Made by a program: the position numbers and the translations under genes. The notes beneath the pieces were generated by a model. The model did not search any database, had not been told where the DNA came from, and worked only from the letters and a program-made list of their open reading frames with translations. This document shows, piece by piece, positions 1 to 13,340 of a DNA stretch of 64,000 bases (the stretch's first letter is position 1; every line of letters starts with the position of its first letter). Source of the stretch: Patiria pectinifera (Eukaryota; Echinodermata; Asteroidea; Valvatida; Asterinidae); NCBI GenBank assembly GCA_029964075.1, contig CM057136.1:8432001-8496000 (forward strand). Reading direction: 5' to 3'.

Positions 1-89
1 GGAAAAAAACCACTTGTTTTGCAGCATCCGAATCTTTAAAAAAAATCTGAACTCTTGCTTATTTTGTCGTGGAGTGCCGTGGCTTCGAG

Positions 90-410
90 CAAGGGCGTCA
101 ATCTCTTCTCAAAATGGGGTGGGGGGGGGGTCGTAGGCCCTACATGTAACTTGATGAGCACCAATGCGAGCGCGAAGCGCGAAGCCCTAACGGCTTGGCA
201 TTCGGGGCCACTTAAGGGCCGCGCAAAAAAATGGATTCTAGATACTCTGTGGTGCAATCTGAGGCAATTTTCGACCACTAAAACCAATTCTATTTAGCAA
301 AACATCATATTTTTCTGAGCTATAGAATCATTATAGGCTACAATTTTGATTCGGGGGCGACAAAAAGTCGGGGGACAAACGATATGATATCCCCCACTTT
401 AACGCCCATG
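90..410. mobile_element. Truncated GGCGT-type non-autonomous element
   Basis: The stretch shares a long block with 48,660-49,416: the GCGAGCGCGAAGCG motif, a segment reading ACTTAAGGGCC, and the following GGATTCTAGAT and CAATCTGAGGCAA words, in the same order and orientation. It ends with CCCCCACTTTAACGCCCATG, which matches the right terminus of the other copy. The left part is missing or diverged. It has no real reading frame; the short ORFs on both strands are shadows of the repeat. It appears to sit against a fragment that looks like the 3' half of a tRNA-type SINE (from 411). Confidence 0.7.
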
Positions 411-445
411 GGTTCGAATCCAGCCTGGGGTTATGGTGAGTTAGT
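411..445 (+). repeat. Possible SINE fragment with a B-box
   Basis: GGTTCGAATCCAG at about 411 is a good RNA polymerase III B-box, followed by AGCCTGGGG as in the SINE copies at 43.1 and 49.7 kb. No A-box half is visible upstream because the GGCGT-type element abuts it. This suggests insertion of that element into an older SINE. Only the fragment is visible, so the call is tentative. From 446 to 824 nothing is recognisable. Confidence 0.35.
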
Positions 446-824
446 TTCTGCATTCAACTTGACGTTGAACAATAGAGGATAATAGGGTTAGTATAAGGAG
501 TCACGGTCACATGAGGGGAGCAGTATTTACGAAGTCTTTGGCGACGTGAAAAATGGACAAAGGGAATCTGTTACAATAGAGAATATCAAAATTCCAAGCG
601 AGAGGAAATAAAGCATGAACGACTTTCTATGTGTGGCTGGGCGGATAAAGTACTTCGAAATTACGCATTTGAAAACGAACTCATTTTATGTTTTTATCTC
701 AGGAAAATATTATGATGTTATTTGGAATTTCACATTTTTTGAAAGCAACTGACATACCCACACAGAATAGGTAAAATAATTGAGGAAAGAAGACAAATAA
801 GCGTTGGGAATAATGAAGTTCGCC

Positions 825-1041
825 TACACTCTAAAGACTGTCCTTAGCACTTAAACACAATTTTGCTAAGTAAACATGTTTAGAATTAAGCTAAGCATTA
901 CGTGTCCAATTTCTGAACACTAATGCTTAATCGCTAAACACTATCTGTCAATACTCCCAACATGTTTAGTATTTGTTGCAAACTGATACCAAGAAAGTGT
1001 TTAGAAAAGTGTTAATTGCTAAACACAGTTTTTGCAGTGTA
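825..1041. mobile_element. TA-flanked MITE, TACACT family
   Basis: The left end reads TACACTCTAAAGACTGTCCT and the right end, reverse-complemented, reads TACACTGCAAAAACTGTGTT. Both continue into TTAGCA and AACAC words. The interior is full of GTTTAG/CTAAAC inverted words. TA dinucleotides at both termini fit a Tc1/mariner-type target duplication. It has no coding capacity. A related, left-truncated copy lies at about 40,886-41,219. Confidence 0.7.
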
Positions 1042-2970
1042 AGTTCATGAATGTCATTAGATTTAAAACTGTTGAAAACAAAAATCATCAGAATCGTCCC
1101 TAAATCAGAAAAAAAATCGGGGTTACAGTTCTAAGGAGCGTTCGCACCCCCACTGGGAACGCAACATGAGAATATATACGACGCACGAAGGAGCCATGGT
1201 TACGGAGGCAAAGGTACCTGAATGGGTTCTCCAGACCACTACGAAATTCCCTGCACACTACCTTTTGGTGACTTCAAGACGGTTCTAAGTCAACCGAATT
1301 CAAGTGCTTCTCTTCACTTTGCTTCGCAGACGCAATTCAGAGACAATTGTTTTTACATCTTTCAAGACGACGGAAGCTGCATCTTGTTATAATTCTGCAA
1401 AAGTTGAGGTGATTCACCGATCGATAAGGTTCAAGCCACTATGTATACATCGTTACCCGGAGAGACCATAATCCAGAAAGCGCGATTTAATTGTAAAATG
1501 GAAATGATGTAAAGCCAACATCCTGTTTTGTTATTCAATTATTCATGGGATCAAATTAAAGAAAAAAAAACACAGTTTGAATTCAAGCCAAGCCAAAAAC
1601 AAAATGCAGGAACATTTTTTTAATGTTTGATCAAGGCCAACCTGTTAACAGCGCTACTTTTGTCATTTGAGCTTTGACCAAATGATGACCTTTGACACCA
1701 GTTTGGTCATGTGACATGTTGGGACCGGGCTACTGATACTTATGACAAAGTGTAGTTGAAAGCGGTCAAAGTAGGTAGGATCTAGGAGCAATATACAATG
1801 TCAACGTTTGTTACTAACTAACTAACGAACGGACTAACGGAGAGGCATGATGATTTGTTGGGTTATTATCCCGCAGCTAAAAACAGTTTTAATAACATAA
1901 ACAGAAGTTCCCTCAATCTTAACCATGCAGTGGTGATTCACCCAATACGACATTGCGCATGCCCAAGTAAAGATTGTGAACGGTGAACCAATAAAATGAT
2001 AAAAGGGACAGATTTCATAGGAGTCCAAACCCATGTGACCCCTGGCAAGCGTTTAGAACCAGCCTGCCGGTATTTATCAACCGTTTAAAACCACCCACGT
2101 GACAGGCTCTCGACCAATAGAAATTGGTAAGCTGTCTCAGGTATTTATGAATATGGTTTGATCATAAACTAGTATAGCTTTCCACTGAGTGTTGATTGCA
2201 TTCCATTGGTCATGCATCACTAACATAGAAGCTCATCTCCGCAACGAATCTGAGAATGCCCCCAAACACTTGGCCAAATAAAACGCAACACCTAAATGCT
2301 CAATATTTCAAGGTATCAATTGACAACAGTATCAATATCTTTACAAATACCTAATATCAGACATTATAATAATTAAGTGTTCGACAAGATATCTGATACT
2401 GCACGACGTATCTATCAAACGTCACGGTTGCCGAAAGTACACTACAGCTATATCACGTTATCTTCTACCGCACGTATTCCAAAAATTAATTAAAATTCCA
2501 CAATCATAAAAGGCGTCCTTGGACAAAGTGGTATAGGTTTTCCAAAAACCTGTCCTTCGGGGACAGCTGTTAAAATAGCAATAAAACTGTACACCACTTA
2601 GCCATGGAAAATAAATTGCCACAACCAGGTTTGAGAAATTGCCCCTTTCCTATACACTAAATGTCAAGACCCTATATTGGGTAGAGATAATATTCATTGT
2701 GAAAATTCAATGAAACTCACGACATCAAAGAAGAAAAAGTCAAAAAGAAATCATACTACAGAAAAAAACAGGAAAAAACGAATAAAATCGTTTTAATCTG
2801 ACGCAAACTATTTACTCTGGTGGCCGTGTTGTTACCAAAGTCATCTTTTTCAATGAGGCATGTTATGGTTCAATTGTAAAACGTAATTGAAAATTACTTC
2901 CATACATTTGTGTTACATCGTATTACAGCAGAAATACATTGTAAAGGACAATTGTATCACAGCAGAAATT
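1042..2970. other. AT-rich intergenic DNA, nothing recognised
   Basis: No ORF longer than about 65 codons and no clear repeat structure was seen. A short near-duplication (CAGCAGAAAT with flanks) occurs at about 2,930-2,970, just before the AGAGATATCTCT array. Confidence 0.5.
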
Positions 2971-3467
2971 ATGGCGAGCCGATTTAACATTTAATCTGAC
3001 TTTTTACATAGAAATATTATTATTTCAAATGTATCTATCTCTAATAGAGATATCTCTATCTCTATTTCTAAAAGAGATATTTCTATTCGTAATTTATTTC
3101 TAAGAGAGATTTGTCTTTATTTAAGAGAGATATCTCTATTTCTAAGAGAGATATCTCTATTTAAGTGTGCCTACTTGTTGGTAGATTTTTAATAGAGATA
3201 TCTCCATTTAATAGCGATAACTCTTTTTCTAAGAGATATATCTCTATTTCTAATGGAGATATATCTCTATTTCTAATGGAGATATATTTATCTCTAGGAG
3301 AGATATCTCCATTTCTAAAAGAGATATTTACATTTCTATTAGAGATATCTCTTTCTAATAGCGATATCTCTATTTGTCATAGAGATACCTGTATTTCAAA
3401 GAGGGATATCTCTGTTTCTAATAGAGCGATCTCTATTTCAAAAAGAGATATCTGTATTGCTCGCCAT
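2971..3467. repeat. Degenerate AGAGATATCTCT palindromic tandem array
   Basis: From about 3,030 to 3,455 the sequence is a run of roughly 18-24-bp units built on the self-complementary core AGAGATATCTCT joined by ATTTCTAA-like spacers. The array is bracketed by a 9-bp inverted pair, ATGGCGAGC at 2,971-2,979 and GCTCGCCAT at 3,459-3,467, so array and flanks may be one element. The ~104-codon open frame through it (3,165-3,479, rich in EISLS/RDISIS-like repeats) is a by-product of the repeat, not a gene. Confidence 0.8.
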
Positions 3468-6400
3468 GAGAAACCCTAAAACTCATGAAAGACGAAAGAC
3501 ACCAAATTCCAATAGATTATTGTACATGTGCATATAAAAAAAAATCTTCGAGGAACTTATAATCATTTTAACTTGCAAGTCATTTATAGTGTATGTATAT
3601 GTTCATTAAACACCTGTCATTTCCTCATGTTGGATTGATATAGATCATGATACTGATATACATATCGACATTAAATAGTGGGATACTGATGGAATCAGTG
3701 TACATTCCATTTCAAGGTTGAATGAAATAAACTGTTATGTCCACGTAAGCTGTTTTAATGTAAATGTAGTTTTCAGTCTTCGAAAGGACAGTTAACAGCA
3801 ACAATCATTACATTAGAAGTCATACTTTCCCCATAGAATTTCACTTATCACTTACCGCCTACTATTGTATTGGAAGAAATGTGTCCCTGTGACGGTGTGA
3901 CAACATAATCCCATCGTGTTCATTTCACTGTCATGGTATTGAATGCTAATACAGTGCTAGCATTAACAAAATGTCTAGGTAGTGCATGCCAAATTTTGCT
4001 GGAAAGCAGATCTATTGTTCACAACCTACATTTGAAGTTGTTCGTCACTCAGTGTAATTATTAGATTGCATTGTTCCTGACACCATTAGGGTTTCGCTAA
4101 CGTTATTTGTGCAGGCCTACCTCCGTTTTGTGTGTACTCCAGTTAAAAAACACTTGTCACAACGTATTCTGTGTTTACAATGAATTGCCATCAGTAAACA
4201 CTGCGAACGTGCATCTTCGGTATAACGAACCTCGGTTCAATCATTAAAATTTAACAGCAAGCGATGGACAAATGGAGTTTGTAATGGGTCTGCATATTTA
4301 CACTCGAGCACCCGACTCGAACAGCAGATGGTATTTATCGAAATTTGGTTTGCAAATATCCAATTATAATTCCCGAATACCCAGGGACTCGTTTATCAGT
4401 TATAAAGGCACCTGGCTAACTAGATAGGCTACCATGTGTTTTGGTTCACAATATGCAAGACTAGCGCAAAACTGCACTATAGCTTCAAGTTATAAGCTCA
4501 AATAAAACAATAAACCATGGTCCGAATCGGAGTCGATATTTCCTTTAATGTCATTTTTATTCCAATTCAAAAGCTAAAATACCTTTTTCAATGAAAAAAA
4601 TCTTACAGTTAAAAGTGAGGTTAATATTGTAACAATTAGAAAAACAATTGTATGCAAAACTTTTACATCATTATTTTTAGGGGGGAGGAAACAGGCAATG
4701 TCCGATAGAGGATTTTCTCCTCTTTTTTTTAGGTTTTTGACAATTTTTTCCCCGAGATTGTTATTACCATATCTTTGCGCTCCAGAAAATCACCCCCGGC
4801 AAGATATAAAACATTGACATGATACCTGTTTATCGGACGTTAGCATTTGGGGAAAGATATTCAAGGATGATTGTGATATTTGCGCCAACTCTGGCAAGCA
4901 AGGTCCCAGCTAGGTATTTCTCGTCGCTGATAAGACGCCAACGCATTGAGAAAAAAAGGAGCGGCCTCCGAGTTTGAAGTCTTGATTTCCTAATCATCGC
5001 AAAATGAGAATACATGTATGAGGAGGCCTGTAGAACAAAAAACTGCAAGTGTAACTTGTATAGCATTTCATTAAAAGACCAACACGAACTGTGCTAAAAT
5101 GTCATTCTGTGAATATTTGTAAGGTTGGTATTTTGCAATATAATTCATAACGGCATTATGGCGTGCATCAGCAATGTAAAATCGGACGTCAGCTATAACA
5201 GGGACAGGGAAAAAAGGGATCCCTAATTGAAGAAGACCCTAATATAAAACGAGACATCTACAAATTAAAACACTTAAATTTAATGGCAGCGTATGAGGTC
5301 AGCATACAACGCACAACAGGTTGAAATGTCAGTTACGCAGAGAATACAATTTAGTTTCGGATTAAAAATATGACTTTGACCTTCTAATGCCTCATGGTAA
5401 ATTATTTTGTCCATACCTTGGGTTGCGTGGATTTTAATATTATAGCGAAGATCTGATTTTCTACGTTGGGCAAATAGGTCAAAATATTAACTGCCTGCAC
5501 TCGGGGACATTCTTTCCCAAAGCTGGTCGATTTTACCAAAGTGGCCAACAATTGAGGTGGTTTTATGTTTGGCAAAAATAATGTCCAACAGCGTTTTACA
5601 CATTTTTAGCTAAGATACCCCTCGTTTGTTTATAATTTAAGAGACCTTGTCAACGACTCCCAGCCAAAATAATAGATCATATGCTTTCTTGCGGAGTTAG
5701 AGGGCCAGGCCGTGGTTTTGAATTGCTAGGTTGTGCAGGAGTGCCCACTTTTTAGCATTCATGGTTAATGAATTAAAATAACGAGGGTCGTGTAAGACCC
5801 CCTCAAATATTCCCAGCACGATTGTGACAGAGTGGTACTCCCTCATCCCTATGTCCTTATACATACCCTAGACTAAGCATTCCTGAGATTCTGGTAACAC
5901 AATGACCAACACAAGGGATGATGGGCTCCCTCCGTCACATATCTTGCTAAATATGCCTGCAACGCATGAGCTTCAGACTATTTCAGCCCCCAGCGCTTAC
6001 CTGTTATTCTCGGCGTCAGGAGAATCAGTAGTATGTACTCCAGGGTTGGCCCGGCGGCCGGATACCCCATCTTAGCACGAGTATTCCTTGGTGCGTCAGA
6101 TCACAGCGTGCGAAGTCGAGCCACTACCGTCTGACCACGGGCTCATTGCGGACTGGGTAGAAATAAGGTCTCGCCAACACCTATACACGCGAACAATGCA
6201 GCAGCCTGCGAACAAATGACACGGACGCGATACAACACACCGCGCGCGAACCACCAAAAGCAACTGGTGCCCACCTTAGCTGGTGCTCGGTTTTCCCAGC
6301 TGCGTTCATATTCCGCTCGTAGTCCATGTCTCGTGTAGAGCACTTACGGAATATTACCAATTCAAATTATTCAAGTGCCATTTTTTTCGTGAAGAGCGGA

Positions 6401-8153
6401 ACAAGATTTTTTTTTTTTTTTTATGTCCGGGTACGTGGGAGTCATCAAAATCCGGAATCCTCTTCCTGTGAGGGGGAAGTAAAGGAATACACACTCATTT
6501 TGAAAAAAAAAATGCAAGTGTATTTCAGGATGGCCCATCTGTGTGAAAGTGACAGGGCTCGGTCGTCGTAGACCGTGGGTTGAAGGCAATAATCATATCG
6601 GCGACTGGAATTTTTTTCTAGCTCAATATATTTCAACGATGTGGAGGTTTATATTATTCCTGGGTGTCCCGCTGGCTGTTGTAATAAAAACAAAAGTAGA
6701 AACGCAAACGAAAAAAAGAGGACGTATGCATGGTAGTAATGCTGAGCTGAAAATTATAAGATATTTTCATCAACATATTTTTGTTTCCTCCCAAAATTAG
6801 TCTTAAACATAACAAAGCGCAATAAATGTAGGGTGCATCCTCGACATTATTTTGTTTGACGATCCGTACAAAATGCTGTATGTTTTCTGTGAGTCTCCTT
6901 AAGAACCCAAGCATTTTGTTGACAGTCTAAAGCAAATATAAAGCTTGTTAATGCTGAGAGACACGATAAATGCGCTTCGATGTGCTCAAACAATAATATC
7001 AGCATTACGATATAATGAGTGCTGCGTTCCAAATCAGCAAGACAATAGGCCAACCTGCATTGAGCAACCTCCGCTTTCCTCTTCAGTTCTTCTCTTTTGT
7101 CCCCCGCCAAATTGATTGATTTGCAGATATCTTGTGGAAACAATGTCCTGTTTGTTTTACCACTTAATGTTCATAGTACCCTGGAGAAGGATTTCGTGTT
7201 ACTTTGCCCTCATTGGATGATGAAATTATAATGGATGTTTCCTTTTCTTTATACGTAGTATTTTCCATTTTAATTATTTTATTCAATATTTCAATCCTAA
7301 TCATTTCCAGAAAATACAAAAAGTGTTCATGGATCTTTCATTCCCAACTGGAATGCAATTCCTATATACTAGTTACTCTGATTAAGAAATAAAAGCAGAT
7401 TGGAGCAAAATACTCGTCTTCCGAAACATTGTAATTAGAAATGAGAAACATCGAGGGGGATTTATTTTTATTTTATTTTTTAGATATCTTGGGGCATTTT
7501 CTTTTCAAAATGAAACAAGATTGAAACCTTTTCTCACGAGAAAGTTGTCTAACCATTACTTTAGGATGTGAAAGCGCTTTGACTGAAACAACACTACACC
7601 CAAGAGCGAAGCAAACTCCAACCCCCCAACCCCCCCTCCTGCAAGGAAGTAAGATGACTATTAATCTCTGACGGCAATTCTGGCTGAGTGGACGTTACTT
7701 TTGCGATTACATCTGTAGCCTGCAAGCACTGGCAATGAAAGTTATAGAAGGACGGCTCCCAAGAGTTTTTCATGGATAGGATCAAACTGTAATTCAATCT
7801 TGCTCAGTTTTATTATCACATATTGAAAGGAACTACAGGCTGTCAAAAAAAATCCATCTCAGGGTTTGAAGTAGAACTCGAAAAAAAACATGAAATGTTA
7901 TTTCTACTTTTCTTACATTTTCTGTGGTACTATTTTCTGTAAAATTTCCATCGGATTCGGTTCGCCGGTTTTTCCAAGTATATTTTGCACCATTCCAAAC
8001 TACGAAGCTAAACAATAGGAATACTATTGTTGACACTTCTCAATGTTGACTATGGCTATTTGTTGTGTAATATCTTCTTTAATTATAGTGAAGGACTGTC
8101 TCAAACACCTGTTATAATAGTTCAAAGAGATTCAGTTACGAGAATTCTGATAT
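3468..8153. other. Intergenic DNA, one GC-richer patch
   Basis: No gene or clear transposon structure was recognised. About 6,000-6,340 is visibly more GC- and CpG-rich than its surroundings but holds no convincing exon. A poly-T run lies at about 6,408-6,422. The short ORFs here overlap on both strands, do not resemble known domains and often start at non-ATG codons. Confidence 0.45.
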
Positions 8154-9119
8154 ACACACCCCAGAGTTGTAATGACTCGAGTCAATGACTCGACTCGAGT
8201 CCGACTCGAGTCACTTTTTTTGGCGACTCGACTCGACTCGAGTCCCGACGGGTAAATGACTCGACTCGACTCGAGTCACTGCGAGCAAATGACTCGACTC
8301 GACTCGAGTCCCTCATCAGAATGACTCGACTCGACTCGAGGAAGGCTAATAAGACTCGAGTCCCAAAAAATAAAAGCAAAACTTATTTGCGAAAAATATT
8401 TGCAATGACTTACGCCGCGCCGTTCGCGTTGCCAGTTTTTGTTCACGTCACGTTAATGTTCGCGAATAATGTACGTTCATATACAGCGGCCGTCTGTTTT
8501 CCTTCCTCCATAATGATACAACAAACATACACCGTGTCGCGAACTCCCACCTTGTGGTTCTATAGCATGTAATGCTAAACCCGGAACCAGACTTAAAACG
8601 CATTTCTCAATCCGTGGTTTCATCATTGGTTTCGGGCGATTTTGAAGTTCTTGGTGGAACGCTGGCTAAATTTATGTCCCGATTTCACAAAACAAATGGA
8701 TACGGACGGGCCCACCTTTAAATAATCAGAAACAGTTTTGTATAATGCAATTAAGTAAGAATATTTCACATATTCTTATCTGTGACGTGAGCTAGCAATG
8801 GAAACTGTTGGTTGGGTACCATACAGCATACTTTATGTCTTTGGATTTTCGTAATAGACTGGAGCCTTGTATTTCTCTCTTGTGTTTGTTGCTTTTTATT
8901 GTAATTTATTATATAGTGTTCAAATATTTGTGACTCGAATTGACTCGAGCTAAATACTTGACTCGACTCGACTCGACTCGACCACACTCTGTGACTCGAC
9001 TCGACTCGACTCGACCTTGTTGACCTAATGACTCGACTCGACTCGAGTCACTTCTTTTAAATGACTCGACTCGACTCGAGTCACAAAAATCAGTGACTCG
9101 TTACAACTCTGACACACCC
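8154..9119. mobile_element. Non-autonomous hAT-type transposon with 8-bp target duplications
   Basis: The element spans 8,162-9,111 (950 bp). Its terminal inverted repeats are CAGAGTTGTAA at the left and TTACAACTCTG at the right, a perfect 11-bp pair. They are flanked by identical 8-bp direct repeats ACACACCC at 8,154-8,161 and 9,112-9,119. An 8-bp target duplication with CAG-starting termini is the hallmark of the hAT superfamily. Subterminal arrays of the ACTCG pentamer, built around CGACTCGAGTC palindromes, lie at about 8,173-8,362 and 8,930-9,098. The ~570-bp core carries no transposase frame, so it depended on enzyme from elsewhere. Perfect duplications suggest a fairly recent insertion. 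Confidence 0.88.
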
Positions 9120-9560
9120 CAGAGGGACAATTTATTTAGGACACACTGCACTGTCTTCAGTTTCTTGATACTATTCCTTGTTGCATAAATGTTTGAAGAA
9201 GTTTTTCAGCGAAATGCTTCTTGTCAATTGTAAGGGGAAAATTAGTGAAAAATGTCACTGCCTCTGAGGTCTTCGTCATTATACTCATCAGCCAATAATT
9301 CTAATGTATGCAAGCTTATGGCCTTGAGTTACGCATTAGTAATCAAGCATGGCCATACCTATATCAAAGTCAAATGACGCCCTAGGATCCCTCCACGGGT
9401 CAAGGAGCCTTGAGCGGGAAAGAAATTCATGGAAATCTGTTCGCAAACACTATTCGTTAACTTCTCATAGTCAGACAGGACTAAGAAGAGGTAGTTCTTT
9501 GAAACAAAATTGTTCATGGAACTTATTTTAAATCTAAGTTACCTTAACAGTTGAGCTATA
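9120..9560. other. Intergenic, nothing recognised
   Basis: No gene, repeat pairing or RNA signature was seen. Confidence 0.4.
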
Positions 9561-9615
9561 CCTAGACTGGTCCCCGCCCCCTTCCCCATAATATATGGGG
9601 ACCAGTAGGTAGTCC
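9561..9615. repeat. Short hairpin with TACCTA ends
   Basis: TACCTAGACTGGTCCCC pairs with GGGGACCAGTAGGTA across about 20 bases of loop. The stem is CTGGTCCCC/GGGGACCAG plus outer TACCTA/TAGGTA. It could be a tiny foldback element or the remains of a MITE collapsed by internal deletion. Confidence 0.55.
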
Positions 9616-11855
9616 TCATGTAAGGCCGTTGATTGGATCACCTCTGCGCGTGCGCATTATCATTGTTTAGTTTTGAAAATAATGATTAGTTCTTCGCGCA
9701 TATATGACACTTGAACACACGGCTATCAAAAAAAAAATGACTCTCGCCATAATCAGTAGGAAAAATCGCCAGTGTCTCCACGAAGGCAACTTTCAAGCAT
9801 TTCAACTGCATAGGTTTCAAAATACTGCAAATAGTGTCCCTCTCTTTATTGATAGTTTCCGAGAAACTTTCTAATTCAACGAAAGTCAAAGCTTATCACC
9901 ACAAAAACTGCCATTAGTGGTAGCCGTTGTTGCAACCTCGTCCCCAGAGTATCGAGCAGTACGTGCCCACCACTACCTGCTCTTTCATCCTGGTTATTGG
10001 ATCATTTGCATGTCCAAAATGGTTGAACACGTAAGCAAGTTAGGAATAGTCTGGTGCCTGTCTGTGTTTTGCGTTAGCGTTTGCTTGTGTATGTGGAGTG
10101 TGGGGTAAAACAAAACAAAAAAACAGAATTTAATTAGTCGCGGCGTGAGTTACATAAACACGATTTTTTTTTCAAAGTCTAAATGTTACAATCTTATCCA
10201 GCAAATATGCAGTGTCGCTTCTCGTATTAATAGAAGCAAATTGAAGGTGTGGACGTTATAATTTAAATGAAGGTAAAAACACGTAATGGAAATGGCAACA
10301 CCAAGTACGCGATGTAACATTGTTGTTGTGGTTTTGTATTCGCCTTGTGGTCTTTCTGCTCAATCTTGCCGGTCTCAAGTGAGATCATCATAGTCTTGTC
10401 ATTGAGATAGTGTATGTAGAGACAGTAGCGTTTATTCACTTCTGAAGTTTCGTTCTCGAATCCCCCGTCGTTTGAAATTGATGAATGATGTGGCAACAAT
10501 CTCAGTTCCAGCCCTTTCCTACCCGAAACCCCCCCCCCTCCAAAAAAAAGACCTGCCTGCTAGTAATCACAACATAACATACTGTAACGAAATTGATGAC
10601 AGCAATTTAATTGTTTGCCCTACTGATGATCCCAAAATGTCGACTTCGATCAAATTTGTGCGGGAAAAAAACCAACGCAAGCAAGCGGTCTGTTTGCTCT
10701 CTGAATAATCAAGTTTCCCGGGACGGATTGTGTTTAATTTCGCCTGTCAATCCGTACCGTGACAGCCAATTTATTCTATCGTTGGAGTCCTTCCCTAAAG
10801 TAATGGTAAATGACGTATAGAGAGAACAAAACCTAAGCGTAAATCACCAGGGAATAAATTGCCAGACAAAGACAAGAACGAAAAGTACAATCACGTAACA
10901 AAAATATTCACAACTCTCTGAGTTGTTTGAGCCACTCGTCATAATTTAAGCTTGCAATACCCGTTTTTTTTGCACATTTTTTTTTCAATTGTTGTGGGTA
11001 AATGAAATGAATTTTGAGCGATATCTCTCTTAAAAGACAATCAGTCTCAAAAGAATTCCTGAAGCCACAAAAACCAAAACCACACATTTCCATCTTAAAG
11101 AGAGAAACGTTTAGGTCCAATTGCATTTAAATTTCTCAGAAATACAAGCTCGGAGTCTAGTTAAGGGATGGGCCCCTTTAAATGCATTCCCCGTGCTAGC
11201 TTCGAGTTTCATCTTCAAATTCTTTGTTTTTCTCAATTACTACTACTATTTTCCTACAAATATAAATGTCATTCACCGTTGAATGAGACATCGAACGAAA
11301 CAATCCACCGACGTTTAGTTATTGAAATATTTCTTCGCTAAATCGAATTATTGGCTGCCAGACAATAGAAATCGGCTCTCGCAATACAAGGCGGGCTCAT
11401 TTGCGCACAAAATGCAATTCCGTTTTTGAGGTTGCAGAGGCCCAAAATCTAAACAAACTGGTTTTTTTTTCTTTTAAGCAAAACATAACAATTGAAAAAA
11501 TGGTAATGAGAACAAAAATAGTTTTTGAAGGGCGCGGAGTATACATCTTTAATATTCATAAACCCTATTTCTGTGTGGTTTGTAATTTACCTGAAAAACG
11601 CTCAGATAAATGTTTCTGTAACTTTCAACCTCCAACTACATGTATCAGAACGATTCCTCAGAGTGAAAACAAACGCCCTGAAAGTTTGAAGATTGACACG
11701 TAAACCTTTTCACATGACATGTTCTCCAACACTCAGACATTACATGAAATATATTATTCATCGTTGAAATTAATTTAGAGTTTTAAGTATTTAAACTGTT
11801 TAGAATTTGAAACTTAGTTTTGAAAAGAATTTCTGCCTGTGTGCCTGTTTGTATT
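9616..11855. other. Intergenic DNA, nothing recognised
   Basis: Short homopolymer runs only (for example a C-run near 10,530). No supported gene. Small ORFs here overlap each other on opposite strands and look random. Confidence 0.4.
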
Positions 11856-12035
11856 ATAGACCATTATCCTGTTGCGGCCATTGTGATTTTTCCCTATTCA
11901 AAAATCAACATGACCAAAGCGAAGCTGGAAGGAAAATAGTCTCGTTCCTTTTTGCACAAAAAACAATATCATTCAGTGCTGTTATTAGGTACAGGGAACA
12001 TGACTGAAATGGTGGCAGCATGATAAAGGTCTATT
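11856..12035. mobile_element. 180-bp MITE with ATAGACC termini
   Basis: The left end ATAGACCATTATCCTGTTGC pairs with the right end, which reverse-complemented reads ATAGACCTTTATCATGCTGC. The match continues through CCATT. The interior is short and non-coding, although one short open frame (from about 11,807) runs through it by chance. Confidence 0.7.
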
Positions 12036-13340
12036 GTGAAGTTGTTATTTTATGGTTTTCGTTTCGTTTTTATCTGAGCCAAAAATGTCTTCGTGGAAGT
12101 GCAGACAATCATGCAAACACTACGCCGGCTAGTTTGATCGCGTAATGACGCATGCATCGCGCGGCCTTGTGTTTGTCATGTTAATGCGTCCTTTGTCCAC
12201 GGATGAGCAGATTCAAATTAGTGTAAGCGTTAACGAGTTATGAGACGATGGTCGCAGGTAGAGAAGTTGGAGCGACGTATCCAATGGGATTTTAATAGCA
12301 CTCGATATTCATAACAAGCCAAAAACCTTCAAACCTAATTAAATAGAAAATAAAGACACGGTGGAGTCGCTAAACGTATCACAATAACTATCTGAGGAAA
12401 CGAGCAAGTACTCAAAGAGCGAAAGCCTCCGGCAAGGCTAAACAATTCCCCTCCATAATAAGTGCACCAAAAAAATTCACGCATATCCACTGGACTTCCA
12501 TATTTTATTGAAGATTTAAAATGACAACAGAATTGCTTGCTCATCCTCTGAATTTATCGAAAAATAGCAATGTTGGCCGCTTTATATCGGTAGTTATTCA
12601 ATAAATTCAATCCTTTAATTGAAGTATTTTGTAGTGTACATGTATATATGTCTGTGTCGGTCTACCTCTGCACTCCCCCAATGTATAAAATGGTCCAGTC
12701 CATTGACCTGTGTGGTTAGATTAGGTGGGTGATAAGCATACAGGGTCACTGGGTCAGTGCACGCACACTGCTCAGTTGTACACAGAGGTTCATGGTCTCA
12801 CATCACAAATGCAACGGTTCTGTATGGTATTCAGAACCACATGATTTAGTCCCTGGATCAATACGCTTTGACAACGCTCTGAGAACTGATGTGAAAACTA
12901 AAGCTGGTCCCAGAGTGCATCAAAATATATTCAGTCGGTTCAGAATGGCTATTAAATGGAAGTCTTTGTATGTGGTACACACAATGGGCCGAATTTAGCC
13001 CATTCATTAGCGTTACGGGGTAATCCTGCTTTAAACTGTAAGGCGAAGGTACATGTACAACAAGCGTGAATACCAGCTTAATGACGTAATTGAAAATTTA
13101 CAATGTTTCATTTTGAGATTGAAATAAATTTGCTGAACGGTTTTACTAAACGTTGCATTTCTATTTTTAAAAATTAAGTCATTACAGCGCTCGATCCATT
13201 CGCTTAAGGGTAATATACAACATATGCTTTTGTTGCAATTTTCAGAAAGGATGGGTTTAGGGGTTAATATTTTACAGCAATTATTGGTATAAAGACCTGT
13301 TGCATAGAGAAACCAAGACAAAATTGCTGTTCCGTTCATG
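12036..13340. other. Intergenic DNA, nothing recognised
   Basis: No gene-like frame and no repeat pairing with the rest of the window was seen, apart from a CpG-containing stretch near 12,120-12,180. Confidence 0.4.

Noticed and set aside
3165..3479. 104-codon frame with a repeating Ser/Ile/Asp-rich protein
   Set aside because: It is the translation of the AGAGATATCTCT array; other frames are equally repetitive.
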